From Leishmania donovani (lineage: Eukaryota > Euglenozoa > Kinetoplastea > Trypanosomatida > Trypanosomatidae), in contig NC_018249.1 of the NCBI RefSeq assembly GCF_000227135.1, positions 582,291 through 646,290 on the forward strand: a stretch of 64,000 bases of DNA, written 5' to 3'. The position numbers and the translations under genes are program-made. A model generated the notes under the pieces. The model was not told where the DNA came from. It saw only the letters and a list, made by a program, of their open reading frames with translations, and did no database searches. Of this stretch, positions 40,171 to 51,373 are shown one piece after another (positions within the stretch are counted from its first letter, which is position 1; every line of letters begins with the position of its first letter).

Positions 40171-42606
40171 ATGGAGGACAAGAACCGTAATCTCCTGAGT
40201 CAGCTGAGCGGGCTGCGTCTCAGCGACGGCTCCGTCGTCGGCAACCGCCTCGGCAGCGGCAACACTCCCCCCACGCTCTCCGCCTTCAGCTCCCGTTCTA
40301 CCCCCCCCACCACGAGTCCTTCGAGCTTTCCTGCATCGGCACTGCCAAGCCACTCGACCGATGCGCTGAACGGGTCGCAGGGAAAGCAGCAGCGCCGCGG
40401 CAACCGCGCACCACGCGCAGACGCGAAGAAGGACGGTGAGTCACCAACTTCGTCCGTCACCGACAAGATCAACCGACTTCTCGCTCAAAATAAAGGGTCC
40501 TTGGCGAACAGCGGCGCCGCCGCTAGTGGGTCGTCTGGTGGCAACCGCGACGCTGGCGGCGCTAGCATTCTCTCGTCGCTGGCCGCACAAATTGGTCACT
40601 CCCCGTCTCTGTCGCCCAGCAACGGCGCTACCAGCTCGACACACTCCTCGACGCCGACAGCGGTAAGGACGGTGTCTATGCCGGCAGCATCGAGCTCAAC
40701 CGTCGCCGTACCAAAGCCGCGCTCTGTGGAGGTCGCCACAACCATGTCTGCCACGACCCCGGCCTCTATGACCATCCCTGCTGCGGCCGAGTCGCTCAAT
40801 CCAAAGGTGATGGAGTTCTTCACCAAGGCTGCCGGTTGCTCCCGGCCGCCGCCACCGCTGGTGGAGCCGACAGCGGCGCTGAAGAGCGCCATTGTTATCG
40901 AAGAGCCAAAGAACGGCAAGGCGACCGGGGGCCGCAAGGAGAAGGCCACCGCCACAGCGGCAGGAGCAGCAGCGTCTTCATCATCCGCATCACCCGCCCC
41001 TGCGGCTGCTGCTACAGCTTCGAGTAACGCACGCTCTGCACACCAGGCGTCCTCCTCGACGAAGGCACAGAAGGAATCGACAGACCCGACCAACAAGTTT
41101 CTGGTAGACGCGTTCGGTGCGATAGACAACCTCGACGCCACCAAGCCCATTATCCGCGCGGCCCCGGAGATTCCGCGCGAGGGACGGTACATTATCGTTG
41201 GCGACGTGCACGGCTGCGTGGATCAGCTGGAGCAGCTGGTCGAGAAGGTCAAGTACGTGAAAGGAAAGGACTGCCTCTTCATTATTGGCGATTATGTGAA
41301 CAAGGGGCCGGACTCAATCGGCGCGGTGCGCGCATGCCAGCGCCTTGGCGCGTACGGCGTGCTGGGAAACCACGACTACACCCTGCTGCGGTGCTGTGCT
41401 CGTATGCGGCGTCGCCCCTTCACTCCTGACGACCTCCGCGACCCGGTAAAGCGACTGGCCCAGAAACTCCCAAAGGACTGTGAGTACTACCTGCGTGGTC
41501 TGCCCCATATTGTGCGAATTCCTCGCCACAACGTCCTCCTCGTGCACGCCGGGCTGAACCCCCAACACTCCTTAGAGAATCAAAACGTCGAGGAGGTGAT
41601 GCACCTGCGCCGGCTGGAGATGGTGCCGAGCAAGCCGGGCATGTTCAAGGCAATCGCCAAGGGGGTGGAGGGGGAGCCATGGGCAAAGCTGTGGAGGGGG
41701 CCTGAGATGGTCATCTTCGGCCATGACGCCTACGCCGGCTTCCAGGCGCATGCGCACGCCTGCGGTATCGATACCGGCTGCGTCTACGGCGACCCGTTGA
41801 CATGTGTCGTTTACGGCCAGGACAGCCCCGCGGGTGAGTTTTTCTCCGTGCCTGGGCTGCCCAAGTTGGAGAACGAGATGAAGGGTCTGCCTCCGCCTAG
41901 CTCCGACATTTACGAGCAGGAGGACATGGACCTCGAGAAGCTCATTATTCGACCTACCACGCGCGCCACGCCGGCCGTGATGAACGGCAGCGCCGACTCT
42001 CGTCCAGTGTTCCTGGAGGCACCGCTGGGCTACAAGGAGGCTGAGGAGAGCAGCGCGGTCGGTGCATCCACCGCCCCCAGCGTGAAGGCGTCGAACCTCA
42101 CGGCAACGGTTACCAGCACGAACATGGTAATGACGCCCACCTCCACGTCTCCGTTGCGCCTCGCCACACCGACGTGCGCCGTCAATGAGCGGCTTATGGC
42201 GACGAACACCGTCAACACACGCGAGGTGCAGCGTGCGACACTGCTGGCTCTCTCTGCCACGCGCCAGCTTTCCGCGATCGCGGTGCTGCTCGCGATGCCC
42301 CTGTACGATCAAGAAATCGACGCAATGCTGGGGTCGGAAAGCGCCGACGAAGTCTCACAGGAGGCCTTCTGGGAGCCCTTCACTCGCCTCATCCTTGTGG
42401 CAGCAGCGGAGATGCCCAAAGACGACGCTGCAACACTTGCAGGGGTGGAGGCGACGCTGCAGCTCGCCTTCGACGTGTGCGAGGAAATGGAGGCGGTGGG
42501 GCGAAAGCTGCAGCCGGAGCTGAAGAAATTTCTGCAGGCGGAGAGAGAGAGCCCTGCGTGGTCCAAGCGGATCGTGAAATGCGCGGAGACGCTGGTGTTG
42601 GCGTAA
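40171..42606 (+). CDS. ALPH1: ApaH-like phosphatase, mRNA decapping enzyme ALPH1
   Basis: This 811-aa metallophosphatase has a central ApaH-like catalytic domain. The metal/phosphate motifs are GDVHG (344-348), GDYVNKGPDS (373-382), GNHD (399-402), VHAGLNP (His459) and a terminal GHDA (His518 in VIFGHDAYAGFQ). The KGP and GHDA forms mark ApaH-like phosphatases rather than PP1/PP2A-type enzymes. In T. brucei, ALPH1 is the mRNA decapping enzyme that replaces Dcp2, and it has long extensions on both sides of the domain. The same layout is seen here: about 340 residues of Ser/Ala/Thr-rich, likely disordered sequence before, and about 280 after. The last ~100 residues look helical and folded. The true ATG is at 40171. 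An in-frame TTG 15 bases upstream is not a likely start. All catalytic residues appear intact. Confidence 0.9.
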   Translation: MEDKNRNLLSQLSGLRLSDGSVVGNRLGSGNTPPTLSAFSSRSTPPTTSPSSFPASALPSHSTDALNGSQGKQQRRGNRAPRADAKKDGESPTSSVTDKINRLLAQNKGSLANSGAAASGSSGGNRDAGGASILSSLAAQIGHSPSLSPSNGATSSTHSSTPTAVRTVSMPAASSSTVAVPKPRSVEVATTMSATTPASMTIPAAAESLNPKVMEFFTKAAGCSRPPPPLVEPTAALKSAIVIEEPKNGKATGGRKEKATATAAGAAASSSSASPAPAAAATASSNARSAHQASSSTKAQKESTDPTNKFLVDAFGAIDNLDATKPIIRAAPEIPREGRYIIVGDVHGCVDQLEQLVEKVKYVKGKDCLFIIGDYVNKGPDSIGAVRACQRLGAYGVLGNHDYTLLRCCARMRRRPFTPDDLRDPVKRLAQKLPKDCEYYLRGLPHIVRIPRHNVLLVHAGLNPQHSLENQNVEEVMHLRRLEMVPSKPGMFKAIAKGVEGEPWAKLWRGPEMVIFGHDAYAGFQAHAHACGIDTGCVYGDPLTCVVYGQDSPAGEFFSVPGLPKLENEMKGLPPPSSDIYEQEDMDLEKLIIRPTTRATPAVMNGSADSRPVFLEAPLGYKEAEESSAVGASTAPSVKASNLTATVTSTNMVMTPTSTSPLRLATPTCAVNERLMATNTVNTREVQRATLLALSATRQLSAIAVLLAMPLYDQEIDAMLGSESADEVSQEAFWEPFTRLILVAAAEMPKDDAATLAGVEATLQLAFDVCEEMEAVGRKLQPELKKFLQAERESPAWSKRIVKCAETLVLA

Positions 42607-43878
42607 ATGGCGATATTCGCCCTGCACCACCTTCTGGATGTCGGTCATGTCCCGCGCCATCTGTGCGCGTGGGAGTTTGCGTCTGCGTATGCTTGCGCAT
42701 AACGGGGGCGACGCTACCATGGCGGGTGGTGGCCCTCGTTTGCCTTGAATGCCGCCGCCCTTCCTCTTGAATGCTCGGGAAGAACACCACGCTCCCCCGT
42801 TTCTCTCTGCTCGTGCGTACATGCGCGTGCGTGTGTCAGAACCTTGTTTTATAGCTGACGCAAAGAACAGAGGGGAGCACATGGAAACGTGAGGCTAGGA
42901 GAGGTGTCGTGGCCTGTCAGGGGAGGGAGGCGCAGGGGTAGGGGGCATACAGCGTGTGCGTGTGGGCGCGTGTAAGAGTCCACATATGCGCGTGCATGCT
43001 TGCACCGTTGCCCACAGCAAAATTCATCGTTCTTTCCATTATGCGTGTGTGTGCGCGTGCGTGCTTTAGTTCTTCCCATTCCGTTCAGAATGACGTCTTG
43101 ATTGCATTCTGGCAGGCGTTGCCGCCTCTTCCCCCCTTTTCCCCCTCCCTTTTTTCGTTTGGCCCGCCGTGCGGCGTTTATCGGAGCCCCAGCGTCTCGC
43201 TGACGGGCGGCATCTCCCCACCTCCCCTGCCGTCGCCAGCCCTTCCCCTTCCCGTTTCCACTCTACCTCCATCCCTCTCCCTATTATTGTGTGCCTGCGA
43301 AGGCAGCCGAGGAGCGACACGACACCGCCAAGGCCGCTTTTCTTCTTTATGATTGTTTTGTTCTGTTGTGTGTGTGTGTGTTTTCCCTCACTCTCACTCG
43401 TATGTGTCCTCGCCCTTTCCTCAATAACGGAATGAGACGTGTTCCTCTCTCCTTTCTGTGTGCCCCTGTGTGTATGTGTGTGTGCTCTAGCTCACGAACA
43501 TCGTGACCGTCGAGGCCCCAGAGCTGTCGCCGTCTTCTCCAGATGCCCCTCCTTTGGAATCGGTGCTGAGAAGGACCTCTTTCCTCTCCCTCCCTCTTGC
43601 ATAGGGGCGCGCCGACGTCTCCTTGTCTCGGTCTGTCGTCGAGTGGAGGAAAAGGGAGGGCAGGAAGGTGCGCTTGTGCGTGCGGCCTCGTGCGTTTCTT
43701 GTGCTTTTCTTCGATTCGAGGATGCACCACGCAGAGGTGAAGCAAGGGCAGTCAGCAGTGTGGCGCTTTGCCCCACGGAGAGCACGGTGGCGTGGGGGGG
43801 GGGTCGGGAAAGAGGGGATTGCTGATTGGTCAGGGGAAGGGTGGAGGGGGTTGGCGCATGCGCTATCGTGGAGCGGGG

Positions 43879-43904
43879 TCTCTCTCTCTCTCTCTCTCTC
43901 TCTC
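43879..43904. repeat. TC dinucleotide microsatellite
   Basis: Thirteen TC units. It is pyrimidine-only and could serve as a splicing tract. Confidence 0.9.
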
Positions 43905-46710
43905 GGCATTCTACCCCAGCCCCCTCCTTCCTTAGACCTTTCCCATTGGCTGCTTCTCTCCTCGCGCTGTCTTCGTTCTCTGTGTTTGTGGATTCGTTTC
44001 CTCCCCCTGCTCCGCTTGTCACGCACACACACCCCTCTCTATCGTACCCTGCCCCGCCACCTCGCCGCGATGCGATTTGCCGAGGCGGGTGCGGCGCGCT
44101 CATTGTAATTTTGCACGCTCTCACCTACCCATAAACGGAGAAGAAAGATTGATATGAATGCAGGGCACTGCCGGTACTGTCCACTTACAGATATACGCAC
44201 GCAGATGCACAGGGCAGTACAGCTGTACTATGCGCACACGTACCAATAGCATACAGTAGCAAGGGAACCACAGAGAGGTAAGAGAGGAGGGGCGCAGTGC
44301 AAGTCGATTTGGATGCCCCTTTTATAACGGCCTTGATGAAGCGCTGAGTAGTAGAAAGACAAATACACGCACGTACGCGTGCTTCGACTTTAAAGACGTT
44401 CTTGAACACGCACGCACACAGCGTTGCATCATCTCTCTTCTCTCTCCTGAGTGTGTTTGTGTGTGCCCCAGTGCTGGCTCCTCTCTATCTCTCTGTACGG
44501 TGAGCGAGTCGGTGCTCGAGTGCGTGTGTGCCTTCTCTCCCTTCTTCTATTTGAGCATGAACCATGCGACGACCACAACCACACACGATCGCCGGTGGGT
44601 GGGGCGGTGTAGCCGCGGTGATGGTTTCCCTCTCTGTGTCTGTGTCACTCACGTTCCCCTCTCACCATGCTCAGACTCCCCCCTCACTCCTTCGCTCCCC
44701 CTCCTCTCCTCCCGTCCCCAACCTATTAGCTTTATCTTCTTTCACATTTTCTTTGTCTCCTCTGTTGTGTGCGTGTGAGTGATGTATTCCATCTTCCTCT
44801 TCTATATCTCCCTTTTTATCTTGTGCTTTCTTCATCTCCTCTGTTGTGTGCGCGTGTGTGTGAACCTCCCTCCCTCCCTTCCCTCGGTGCCCGGCGCCCC
44901 CTTCCCCCTCTTCCCTTTCTGTGTCTGAGCCTGTGTACGCATGCGTGCGTGTGTCTCTGCTGAGGCGGATATGCACACGCACGTGAAGGTACGCTTTCGG
45001 TGGCACTATTCCACGCTGCTTCAAGGCGTCTCTCTCGCTCGGTGTGCGTGTGGGCATGCTGCCCGCCTCTCTGACAAGGGCGAGAGAAGGGGTGGAGGCA
45101 CACACCTGTGCGTGAGTGCCGATGGGCAGTGGAGAGGCGAGACGCACTTTTGCCGTGTATGAGGGATGGCGCGTGCGTGTGCCCCTCATGACCGATGGCG
45201 GACCACACATCACCGCCGCGCCACGTACCCCACCTCTCTTCGTTGTCAGTCACCTTCCGCTCTCTCTCCCTCCTCCAGTTCTCTCCACTCCACGCCAACA
45301 AGAGCACCGCAGAGGCTGCCGCGTACACGCGAGCTGTGCTTTGTGTGGCGGTGTGGCGTGGCTGCCAAACAACGGCGAGGGGCGGGCAGGAGAGGACGCA
45401 GCGGTGGCGGCGAGGCCAACCGACTGAGCCGGAACGCAAGCGGGGCGCGGCTAGCAGGAGGGAAGGATCTCCCACGAGAGAGAGGGTGCTTTCTTTGCTT
45501 TCGCATTATTGTGCTCTTCGAGTGAACCTGATGGCTAATGTGCAACCGGTGTGACTTCCGCACTCACACACATACTCTCGCGTCTGCCGCGGAGTGCGGG
45601 GTCGACTTGGCGACACACGTTTCGCGTGTCGCGGAACTTTTTTCTCACGGTGCCAGCACTCGCGCCTCGCCGCCATCATCACTGCCACCGCACGTACAAA
45701 ACGAAAAACCCCGTACGCGATGCCAAACAAGGGTGCAAGGTAGTGGGAAGGTTTCGGTGGAGAGAGGGCGGCGCTGAGAGGGGAGGGCGCGGTGATGCTG
45801 CCACACGTGCGTTTGTGAAGGGGAAAAAGGACAGAGGCGATAGAAGAAGTGAGTACACGCATATCTGCATCTGTGCGTATGAGGACATGCTACCCTGCTC
45901 TCTGTTCTCCTCCCTCCTCGTCCCCACCCTGTGCTTCGATCTCTTCGATCATCATCGCCGTGTGCGCCCCCTCCCTCCCTCCTTTTTTGCTGCTCCTTCT
46001 CTTTCGCTCATGCGCGCGTCTGTGGGCATGTGCACGTCTGTGCGTTTACGTGTGTGCGTGTGTGCTCACGCCATTCGCTAGTCTCTTCTTCCCCCTCCCT
46101 CCCTCTTCCTTCCAACTCGTTGGTTTCACACGTGCTCTGCGCTTTACCTCTCTCCCCGCCCTCTGTTCTCTCGGTTTGCTCCTTCTATGTGTTTGCGGGG
46201 TGTCGTCTCTTGACTCCCTCTTTTTCTCATTTCTCCGCCCGCGCGCGCGCGCGTGTGTGTGTGTGACTTGACTCTCTCTCCCTCATGAGCCTTTGCGACG
46301 CACAAATCAGCTGCCTTGTGGAGCCACGCACGCACGCGCTCGCCTCTTTCTCTCGCTCTGCGTGCGAAGGCGAGCGCGTAGGGGAGCGTCAGCGCTTCTG
46401 CGGAGCGCGCGCGTGTGTTGTGAGCAGGCGGCACCAGCCCCCCTTCCTCTTTGCAAACCCACGCTCTCGCTCTTCGGTCTGCACCTCGGGCCCTTTTTCT
46501 CCTCCGCACGCGTGCCTCGCAGCGCCTCCGAAGGAGCCGGGGTAATACAGGACAGCGTATAGAGAGGGGGTGAGACGGGGCCACGGAGAACAGAGTGGAG
46601 AATCCACATGTGTGCCAGTCCTCACCCCCGCTCTCCCTTCTATCGGCGTATCTCACGAGGGAGGCAGGGGAGGGTGCTTGTGAGCTTGTGCCCATGAGGC
46701 ACAGACACAC

Positions 46711-46728
46711 GCACACACACACACACAC
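46711..46728. repeat. CA dinucleotide microsatellite
   Basis: About nine CA units with one flanking variant. Confidence 0.8.
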
Positions 46729-47191
46729 TCACCTGTTTCATGTGTGCTTCCCCTCCTCTTCATCACCCCCACGATCTGTAGCCAGCTCCTCTGCCCTCGC
46801 CGGTGCGCGTGCTCTATGTCGTCGATCTTTCAGAGCTCACGCTTCTCCATCCAGATCGCACATGCGCCACACTCTTCCTGCTGTGCTCTACTCTCTGTAA
46901 CACCTTCCCTTCCCCACCACGTGCCGCCCTCATTCTGTGTGTGTGTGGCCTTTATGTCGCTTATCGGCGCTCTACCGACCCGCCAAATCGCTGGTGCATG
47001 TCGTCTTTCTTACTTTCCCTTGCCTGGAGGGGCAACCACACGCATTGGTAGGCCGCATCAGAGAAGCACACTCACCCACGCTTACCCCTCCTTGCACGCT
47101 TTTCCTCTTTTTTCCTTTTCCGTCTCTTGCGCGTGGTGACTCCTTCCCCCCCTCATCCACCACCACACCCCCGCCCAAACAACGGCACTGA

Positions 47192-47193
47192 AG
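47192..47193 (+). promoter_or_regulatory. Predicted spliced-leader acceptor for the 730-aa gene
   Basis: A pyrimidine-rich stretch (47095-47165) is followed by AG 47192-47193 and the ATG at 47232. Confidence 0.4.
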
Positions 47194-47231
47194 TCTTTGC
47201 CCGCATCTCTGACAGCGTTTCTGTATTAGCC

Positions 47232-49424
47232 ATGACCGCCATCGCCAAGCTGCCGGCGGCGAATTACACACGCCTGCTGTACATCGGCAGCGATGTGGTG
47301 GCGGCCTGTGACCGCAAGACGGCGCACCTGGTGCAACATCGAGGCGACACCAAGGTGGATGAGGCAACATGTATTTCCCCATACGATGCGGACAATTTCG
47401 TTCCGTGGCTGCCTCCAGGCGCACATGTTGCTCGCGTGCGCGCTGTTTGGTGCATGCGCAAGGGCCCAGGCTACGCTGTGTTTGCTGAGCGAGCCGGCGA
47501 GGGCGGTGCAACCGCAGAGACATCGCCTGACGCCGCTTCCGTCAAGATCATCTCTGACTTGACAGAGAACATTGTCAGCCTGCACATCTTCTACCAGTCG
47601 ATTCTTGCCGTGCGTACGCTCAAGCGGGTGCTTTTCTACTCACTGGACCCGTCCCCTTCAGCGACGACCATAGCCACACGGATAGGCGCCTGCGCGCTTC
47701 CGAAGTGGGCGAGCCAACCGGCGGTGGTAGTGGACATAGTCTCGCCTGTGTGCCGCTCCGCGGCTGCGGAAAAGACCATATGCGTTGCGTGCTTCACATT
47801 GGATCGCATGTTTGTGGCCACGGTCGTGTGCCCATCCTCCGCGTCTGCAGCCGTGGTGTGTCGCACCGCGATGTCCGGCGTGCTGTTCTCCTCATCCCCT
47901 GCATCCGATCCCGCTCCGACGCGCGTCTGCAAGTGGGCTGTGCGGTGGTGTAGGCAGGAAATGCTGATGCTGTGCTTCTCCGAGGCGGATAGAACCCCAC
48001 GTCTGACCGGGTTTTTCCTCCAGCCCACAAGAGGGTGCGAGATGTCGAAGTGGATGTCGCCCCAGGAGCTTGCCACGTCGGTGAGCGGCGCCTCGCCTGC
48101 TGCGGTGAGGGCCTCCAGTGACATATGCTGTGATAGTGACGGAGCGCGCGTGTGGCTGTGCGACACTACTACTGGTCCCTCGGTCGTTCTCCGGGAGGTG
48201 ACAGCTGCCCCACCGAGTGAGCTGGTGCTGACGGGCACAAGTTCAAACACGCGGGTGGCGATGGCCACGGGTGCAAGCGGAGTTTTTGTGCTCTCAGGCT
48301 GCACACTGTATTCTGTTAAACGCAGCCACATGGGTGCCACGAGCGAGTCGGCCGCTGCCACGCTTACAGGGACTTCGAATGCCAGCTCTCCTGGCAGCGC
48401 ATCCATCGCAGCGGTCGGCGACTTGCCAAGGAGGCACGAAGCAAGAATGCGAAAGGAGTCATCAGCAGCGGAAACCATCACGTGCAAGGCTGCGGCGAGC
48501 GAGCGATCTTCGCTATCTGCGCACATGCTGTCAACGCCGTTGCAGCCCGCTGCGCTCACCGAAGCCGCTGCGGCATCTATATCGCGCAGCGCACAAATCA
48601 AGGACGCCGTGTTGGAGTATGCCATAGGGCACACACTGATCTTTTCAGATATCGTGCGCGACACCGTTTACGTTCACGAGAGCGGCAGTGCCACCTCTGG
48701 CGCCGCCTTCACGCACGATATCTTGAGCGCAATCAGTGAGCGGCTTGACGCGGACCGACCTCAGCACGCGCTGGCGCGTATCCGGTACGGCGGTGTGGCG
48801 CGGTCACTGCATCCCTACACCGTGCTGGAGCTGTTGCGCTTTCGCCGTGGGCCGTCCGCGGAAGCGATGCCAAAGGGTCTGCTCCTCGCCATCGCATCGA
48901 CGCTAGCCGACAAGCCGACACTGCAAAACGGCGGTCTGTGGCGACTCCCCGCCTTTGCCGCTGCCTCGGCGGCCTTCTTTGATTCGACCGGCGGCAGCGG
49001 CCCTTTCACATCAGAGCTGGAGAAGAAGCGCTACGTTGCGGATGTCTGTGACGCCGCGAAGGCCGCCCTCGCGAGTGGGGCTCTCGGTGCAGCCCGTCTA
49101 CTGTTCGCTGTGGCTGCAAGGGCGGTCTCTCTCATCTACGGCAGTACTCCTAGGCGCCACGTTGAGGCGACACAGCCGTATGGTAAGGAAGAGCAGATGT
49201 GCGAGGCGACCATCGCCGAGTGCATCAGCCTTATGCGCTCCTACGTTGAATGGTCTCTCACTGCCTCCTCATCTCTGGGCGTCATGTCCGCGCACGTTGG
49301 CGCTCCGCACACCCTGACGAAGGAGGCAGCTCTCCGCGATGGCGAGGCGCACCCCATCAGCACATCGCGGCAGGTGCAGATCCACCCTATGCAAGTGACT
49401 CGGCTGCCCAAGAAGTCCATCTGA
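47232..49424 (+). CDS. Conserved hypothetical protein, possible beta-propeller then helical region
   Basis: This 730-aa protein starts at the ATG at 47232. In-frame sequence upstream has only non-ATG codons. Residues 1-410 show short hydrophobic strand segments separated by loops with GS/DG turns (LLYIGSDVVAACD, then YAVFAERA, ILAVRTLKRVLFYSLD, GVFVLSGCTLYSVKR), which fits one beta-propeller. Residues about 410-470 are a Ser/Ala-rich linker. The remainder (about 480-720) is helical and Ala-rich. A propeller followed by a helical tail occurs in coat, tethering, intraflagellar-transport and nuclear-pore proteins, but I cannot place it in a family. No membrane segment or signal peptide is visible. 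Confidence 0.7.
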   Translation: MTAIAKLPAANYTRLLYIGSDVVAACDRKTAHLVQHRGDTKVDEATCISPYDADNFVPWLPPGAHVARVRAVWCMRKGPGYAVFAERAGEGGATAETSPDAASVKIISDLTENIVSLHIFYQSILAVRTLKRVLFYSLDPSPSATTIATRIGACALPKWASQPAVVVDIVSPVCRSAAAEKTICVACFTLDRMFVATVVCPSSASAAVVCRTAMSGVLFSSSPASDPAPTRVCKWAVRWCRQEMLMLCFSEADRTPRLTGFFLQPTRGCEMSKWMSPQELATSVSGASPAAVRASSDICCDSDGARVWLCDTTTGPSVVLREVTAAPPSELVLTGTSSNTRVAMATGASGVFVLSGCTLYSVKRSHMGATSESAAATLTGTSNASSPGSASIAAVGDLPRRHEARMRKESSAAETITCKAAASERSSLSAHMLSTPLQPAALTEAAAASISRSAQIKDAVLEYAIGHTLIFSDIVRDTVYVHESGSATSGAAFTHDILSAISERLDADRPQHALARIRYGGVARSLHPYTVLELLRFRRGPSAEAMPKGLLLAIASTLADKPTLQNGGLWRLPAFAAASAAFFDSTGGSGPFTSELEKKRYVADVCDAAKAALASGALGAARLLFAVAARAVSLIYGSTPRRHVEATQPYGKEEQMCEATIAECISLMRSYVEWSLTASSSLGVMSAHVGAPHTLTKEAALRDGEAHPISTSRQVQIHPMQVTRLPKKSI

Positions 49425-49787
49425 CCACCACCGCCACTGCCGCCATGGAAGCACACGCCAAAGTGCGTCCCTCAAGCTCTTTTTCCTGGCCCTCCGCTCT
49501 GACTGAAGCAGGCCCCCGGATGCAAGAATCCGAGTACTGTGCGCACGCGCTGCCAATGACAGCTGACAAGGCGTATCACATTCACGCAAGGCATCGAGAG
49601 GTCAGCAGAGCAGGAGTAGTCGACGGAAAAGGCACGAAGAGATGCATACCAATCAGCCCCAAAGTGCATATGCGCGGAATATGCGGCATCTTGTACATCC
49701 GACCGGGTGAGCTGATGAGGCGCAGATGCCGGAACGATGACGAGAACAGCCCAAGTTACACCATCGAGCCCACCAGACCCCGATGTG
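49425..49787 (+). other. 3' flank of the 730-aa gene up to an assembly gap
   Basis: No convincing gene is present. A hammerhead-like core (CTGATGA with a GGC/GCC stem) occurs at 49712-49735 but is imperfect. See the findings. Confidence 0.4.
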
Positions 49788-49886
49788 NNNNNNNNNNNNN
49801 NNNNNNNNNNNNNNNNNNNNNNNNNNNNNNNNNNNNNNNNNNNNNNNNNNNNNNNNNNNNNNNNNNNNNNNNNNNNNNNNNNNNNN
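49788..49886. other. Assembly gap (99 N)
   Basis: Same length as the gaps at 7639 and 9085, so probably a placeholder. The flanks do not obviously repeat each other. Confidence 0.95.
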
Positions 49887-51373
49887 AGGCTGGGTGCGGG
49901 GTCTCATAGGGCCTTAACCTGAGGCTGGCCAACTTCCTCCTCGGGCCCATGCGGCATACGCCTCGACTGCCCTCTACTATCCGCACGACGGACGCCCGCC
50001 GCCTCCGCCCTCGAGCAGGAGCGTGGACGCGGCCCGCTTGGATCAAGGCGTGCAGCACACCGAAGTCTCCGTCTGGCGCCGATCGCACAGCACGCATGCG
50101 CAGAAGGGATGGGGAAGGGCAGGAAGAGCCCGCTGGACGCGTGGCCCGATTCAATAGCAGGATGGTTTCTCCTAGAAGAGCACGATTTAGCTGTATTCCA
50201 AGAGCGGTGGGTGAGGTGTGTTTGCGCGTGTCGGCTTGCCTTCTGGGAGAGTGAAACGCTAAAGAAGAGGCAACTTTGCTCTAACTTGACGACTAAAGAT
50301 GGCGCTCGTCTGCCGGATCCCACATGCACCGCTGTCTCTCTCCGTGGCTCGTGCAACGGCTGAAGTTTTGCCTCTGTCTGCGCATGGCCGGCCGACGCGC
50401 GCCCACGGAAGCTGTGCGAGTGATGAATGCGTGCATGCGCCGCTTAAACACAAACCCCTTCAAAAAATAGAAAGTGCAGAAAGCCCGCACGCGCATATGT
50501 TTGTATGTGCGTGTGCATGCGTATGTGGGTGTGTGCTGTAAAGGCGGGTTTGGCAGCGGTGCAACCGCCTCGCATGCGCAGCAGACATGTGAGAGACACG
50601 GCCGTGGTATCGATGGGAGGGGAGTGGGGAAGGGGTGGAGGGGGCGTGAGGCGGGAAGGTGGTAGGGGCGCATACTGGCAGACCCGTGCAGACTACCGCT
50701 GATGTCTCTTTGCTTCTGCCGCTTGCCCTTCTGTGCCGCAGCTGAAGAGCGAAGCCTCGCAGAGAACTCTCACTCCCCTTTCCTTCTTTCCATACGCGAC
50801 GTGAAGACACGTTGCACTCGTCGTCTTCCTCCCCCGTCGCCTCACCGTCTTCTCTTCAGCTTACAGGACCCCTTCCCCTCCATGTTCCTCTACCGTCGCC
50901 GTGGCGCCTTGCCCTTTCTCAACGTTCGGCCGTCTTTTCTTCGTCGTGCACGTGTGCGCGCGTGCGTGTCGAACAACGCGCCTGCACGCTGCCATTATCT
51001 TCTTCATGCTTGCGCGGTCTTGACTAGCGACTTGGACTTCGCCGGGGAAAGAGGGGCGGCGGTTGCTATCACACAAACAGCACCCGGGCAAAGACGCTGC
51101 GCCGCGCCGCCGCTTCTCTGTCACCTCGCTTTTATTCGCCTACAGACGCGGTGCAGCATATCTTCACCACCCGGTCCTTTCCTTTCGGTTGTGCAGCTCT
51201 TTCTCCACCACCGCACTCCGACAGTCCCGCCATCGATATCTTTCTGCCCCCCCCACCCCTCTTCTCCTCCCTCGTCTGCCATTCACACGGGCAGCGCTCT
51301 CGCAGGCGGCGAAGCGGTCGAGAAAAAGCAGGCCTTTGCGCAGAGGGACCACGGCGAGGAAACATAGGCTCTC
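49887..51373 (+). other. Spacer before the giant ASH-repeat gene
   Basis: The first ~250 bases are GC-rich and unlike ordinary spacer, possibly an old repeat next to the gap. The rest is pyrimidine-rich with GT-rich patches near 50490-50540. No credible gene is present. C/T tracts at 51150-51290 should hold the acceptor for the next gene. Confidence 0.45.

Larger units (their letters stand above)
42607..47231 (+). other. Long gene-free spacer (4.6 kb)
   Basis: This is pyrimidine- and GT-rich low-complexity sequence with many short Leu/Ser/Arg-rich frames but no credible gene on either strand. It contains microsatellites at 43879-43904 and 46711-46728. A likely acceptor for the next gene is the AG at 47192-47193, after a T/C tract at 47095-47165. 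Confidence 0.6.
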
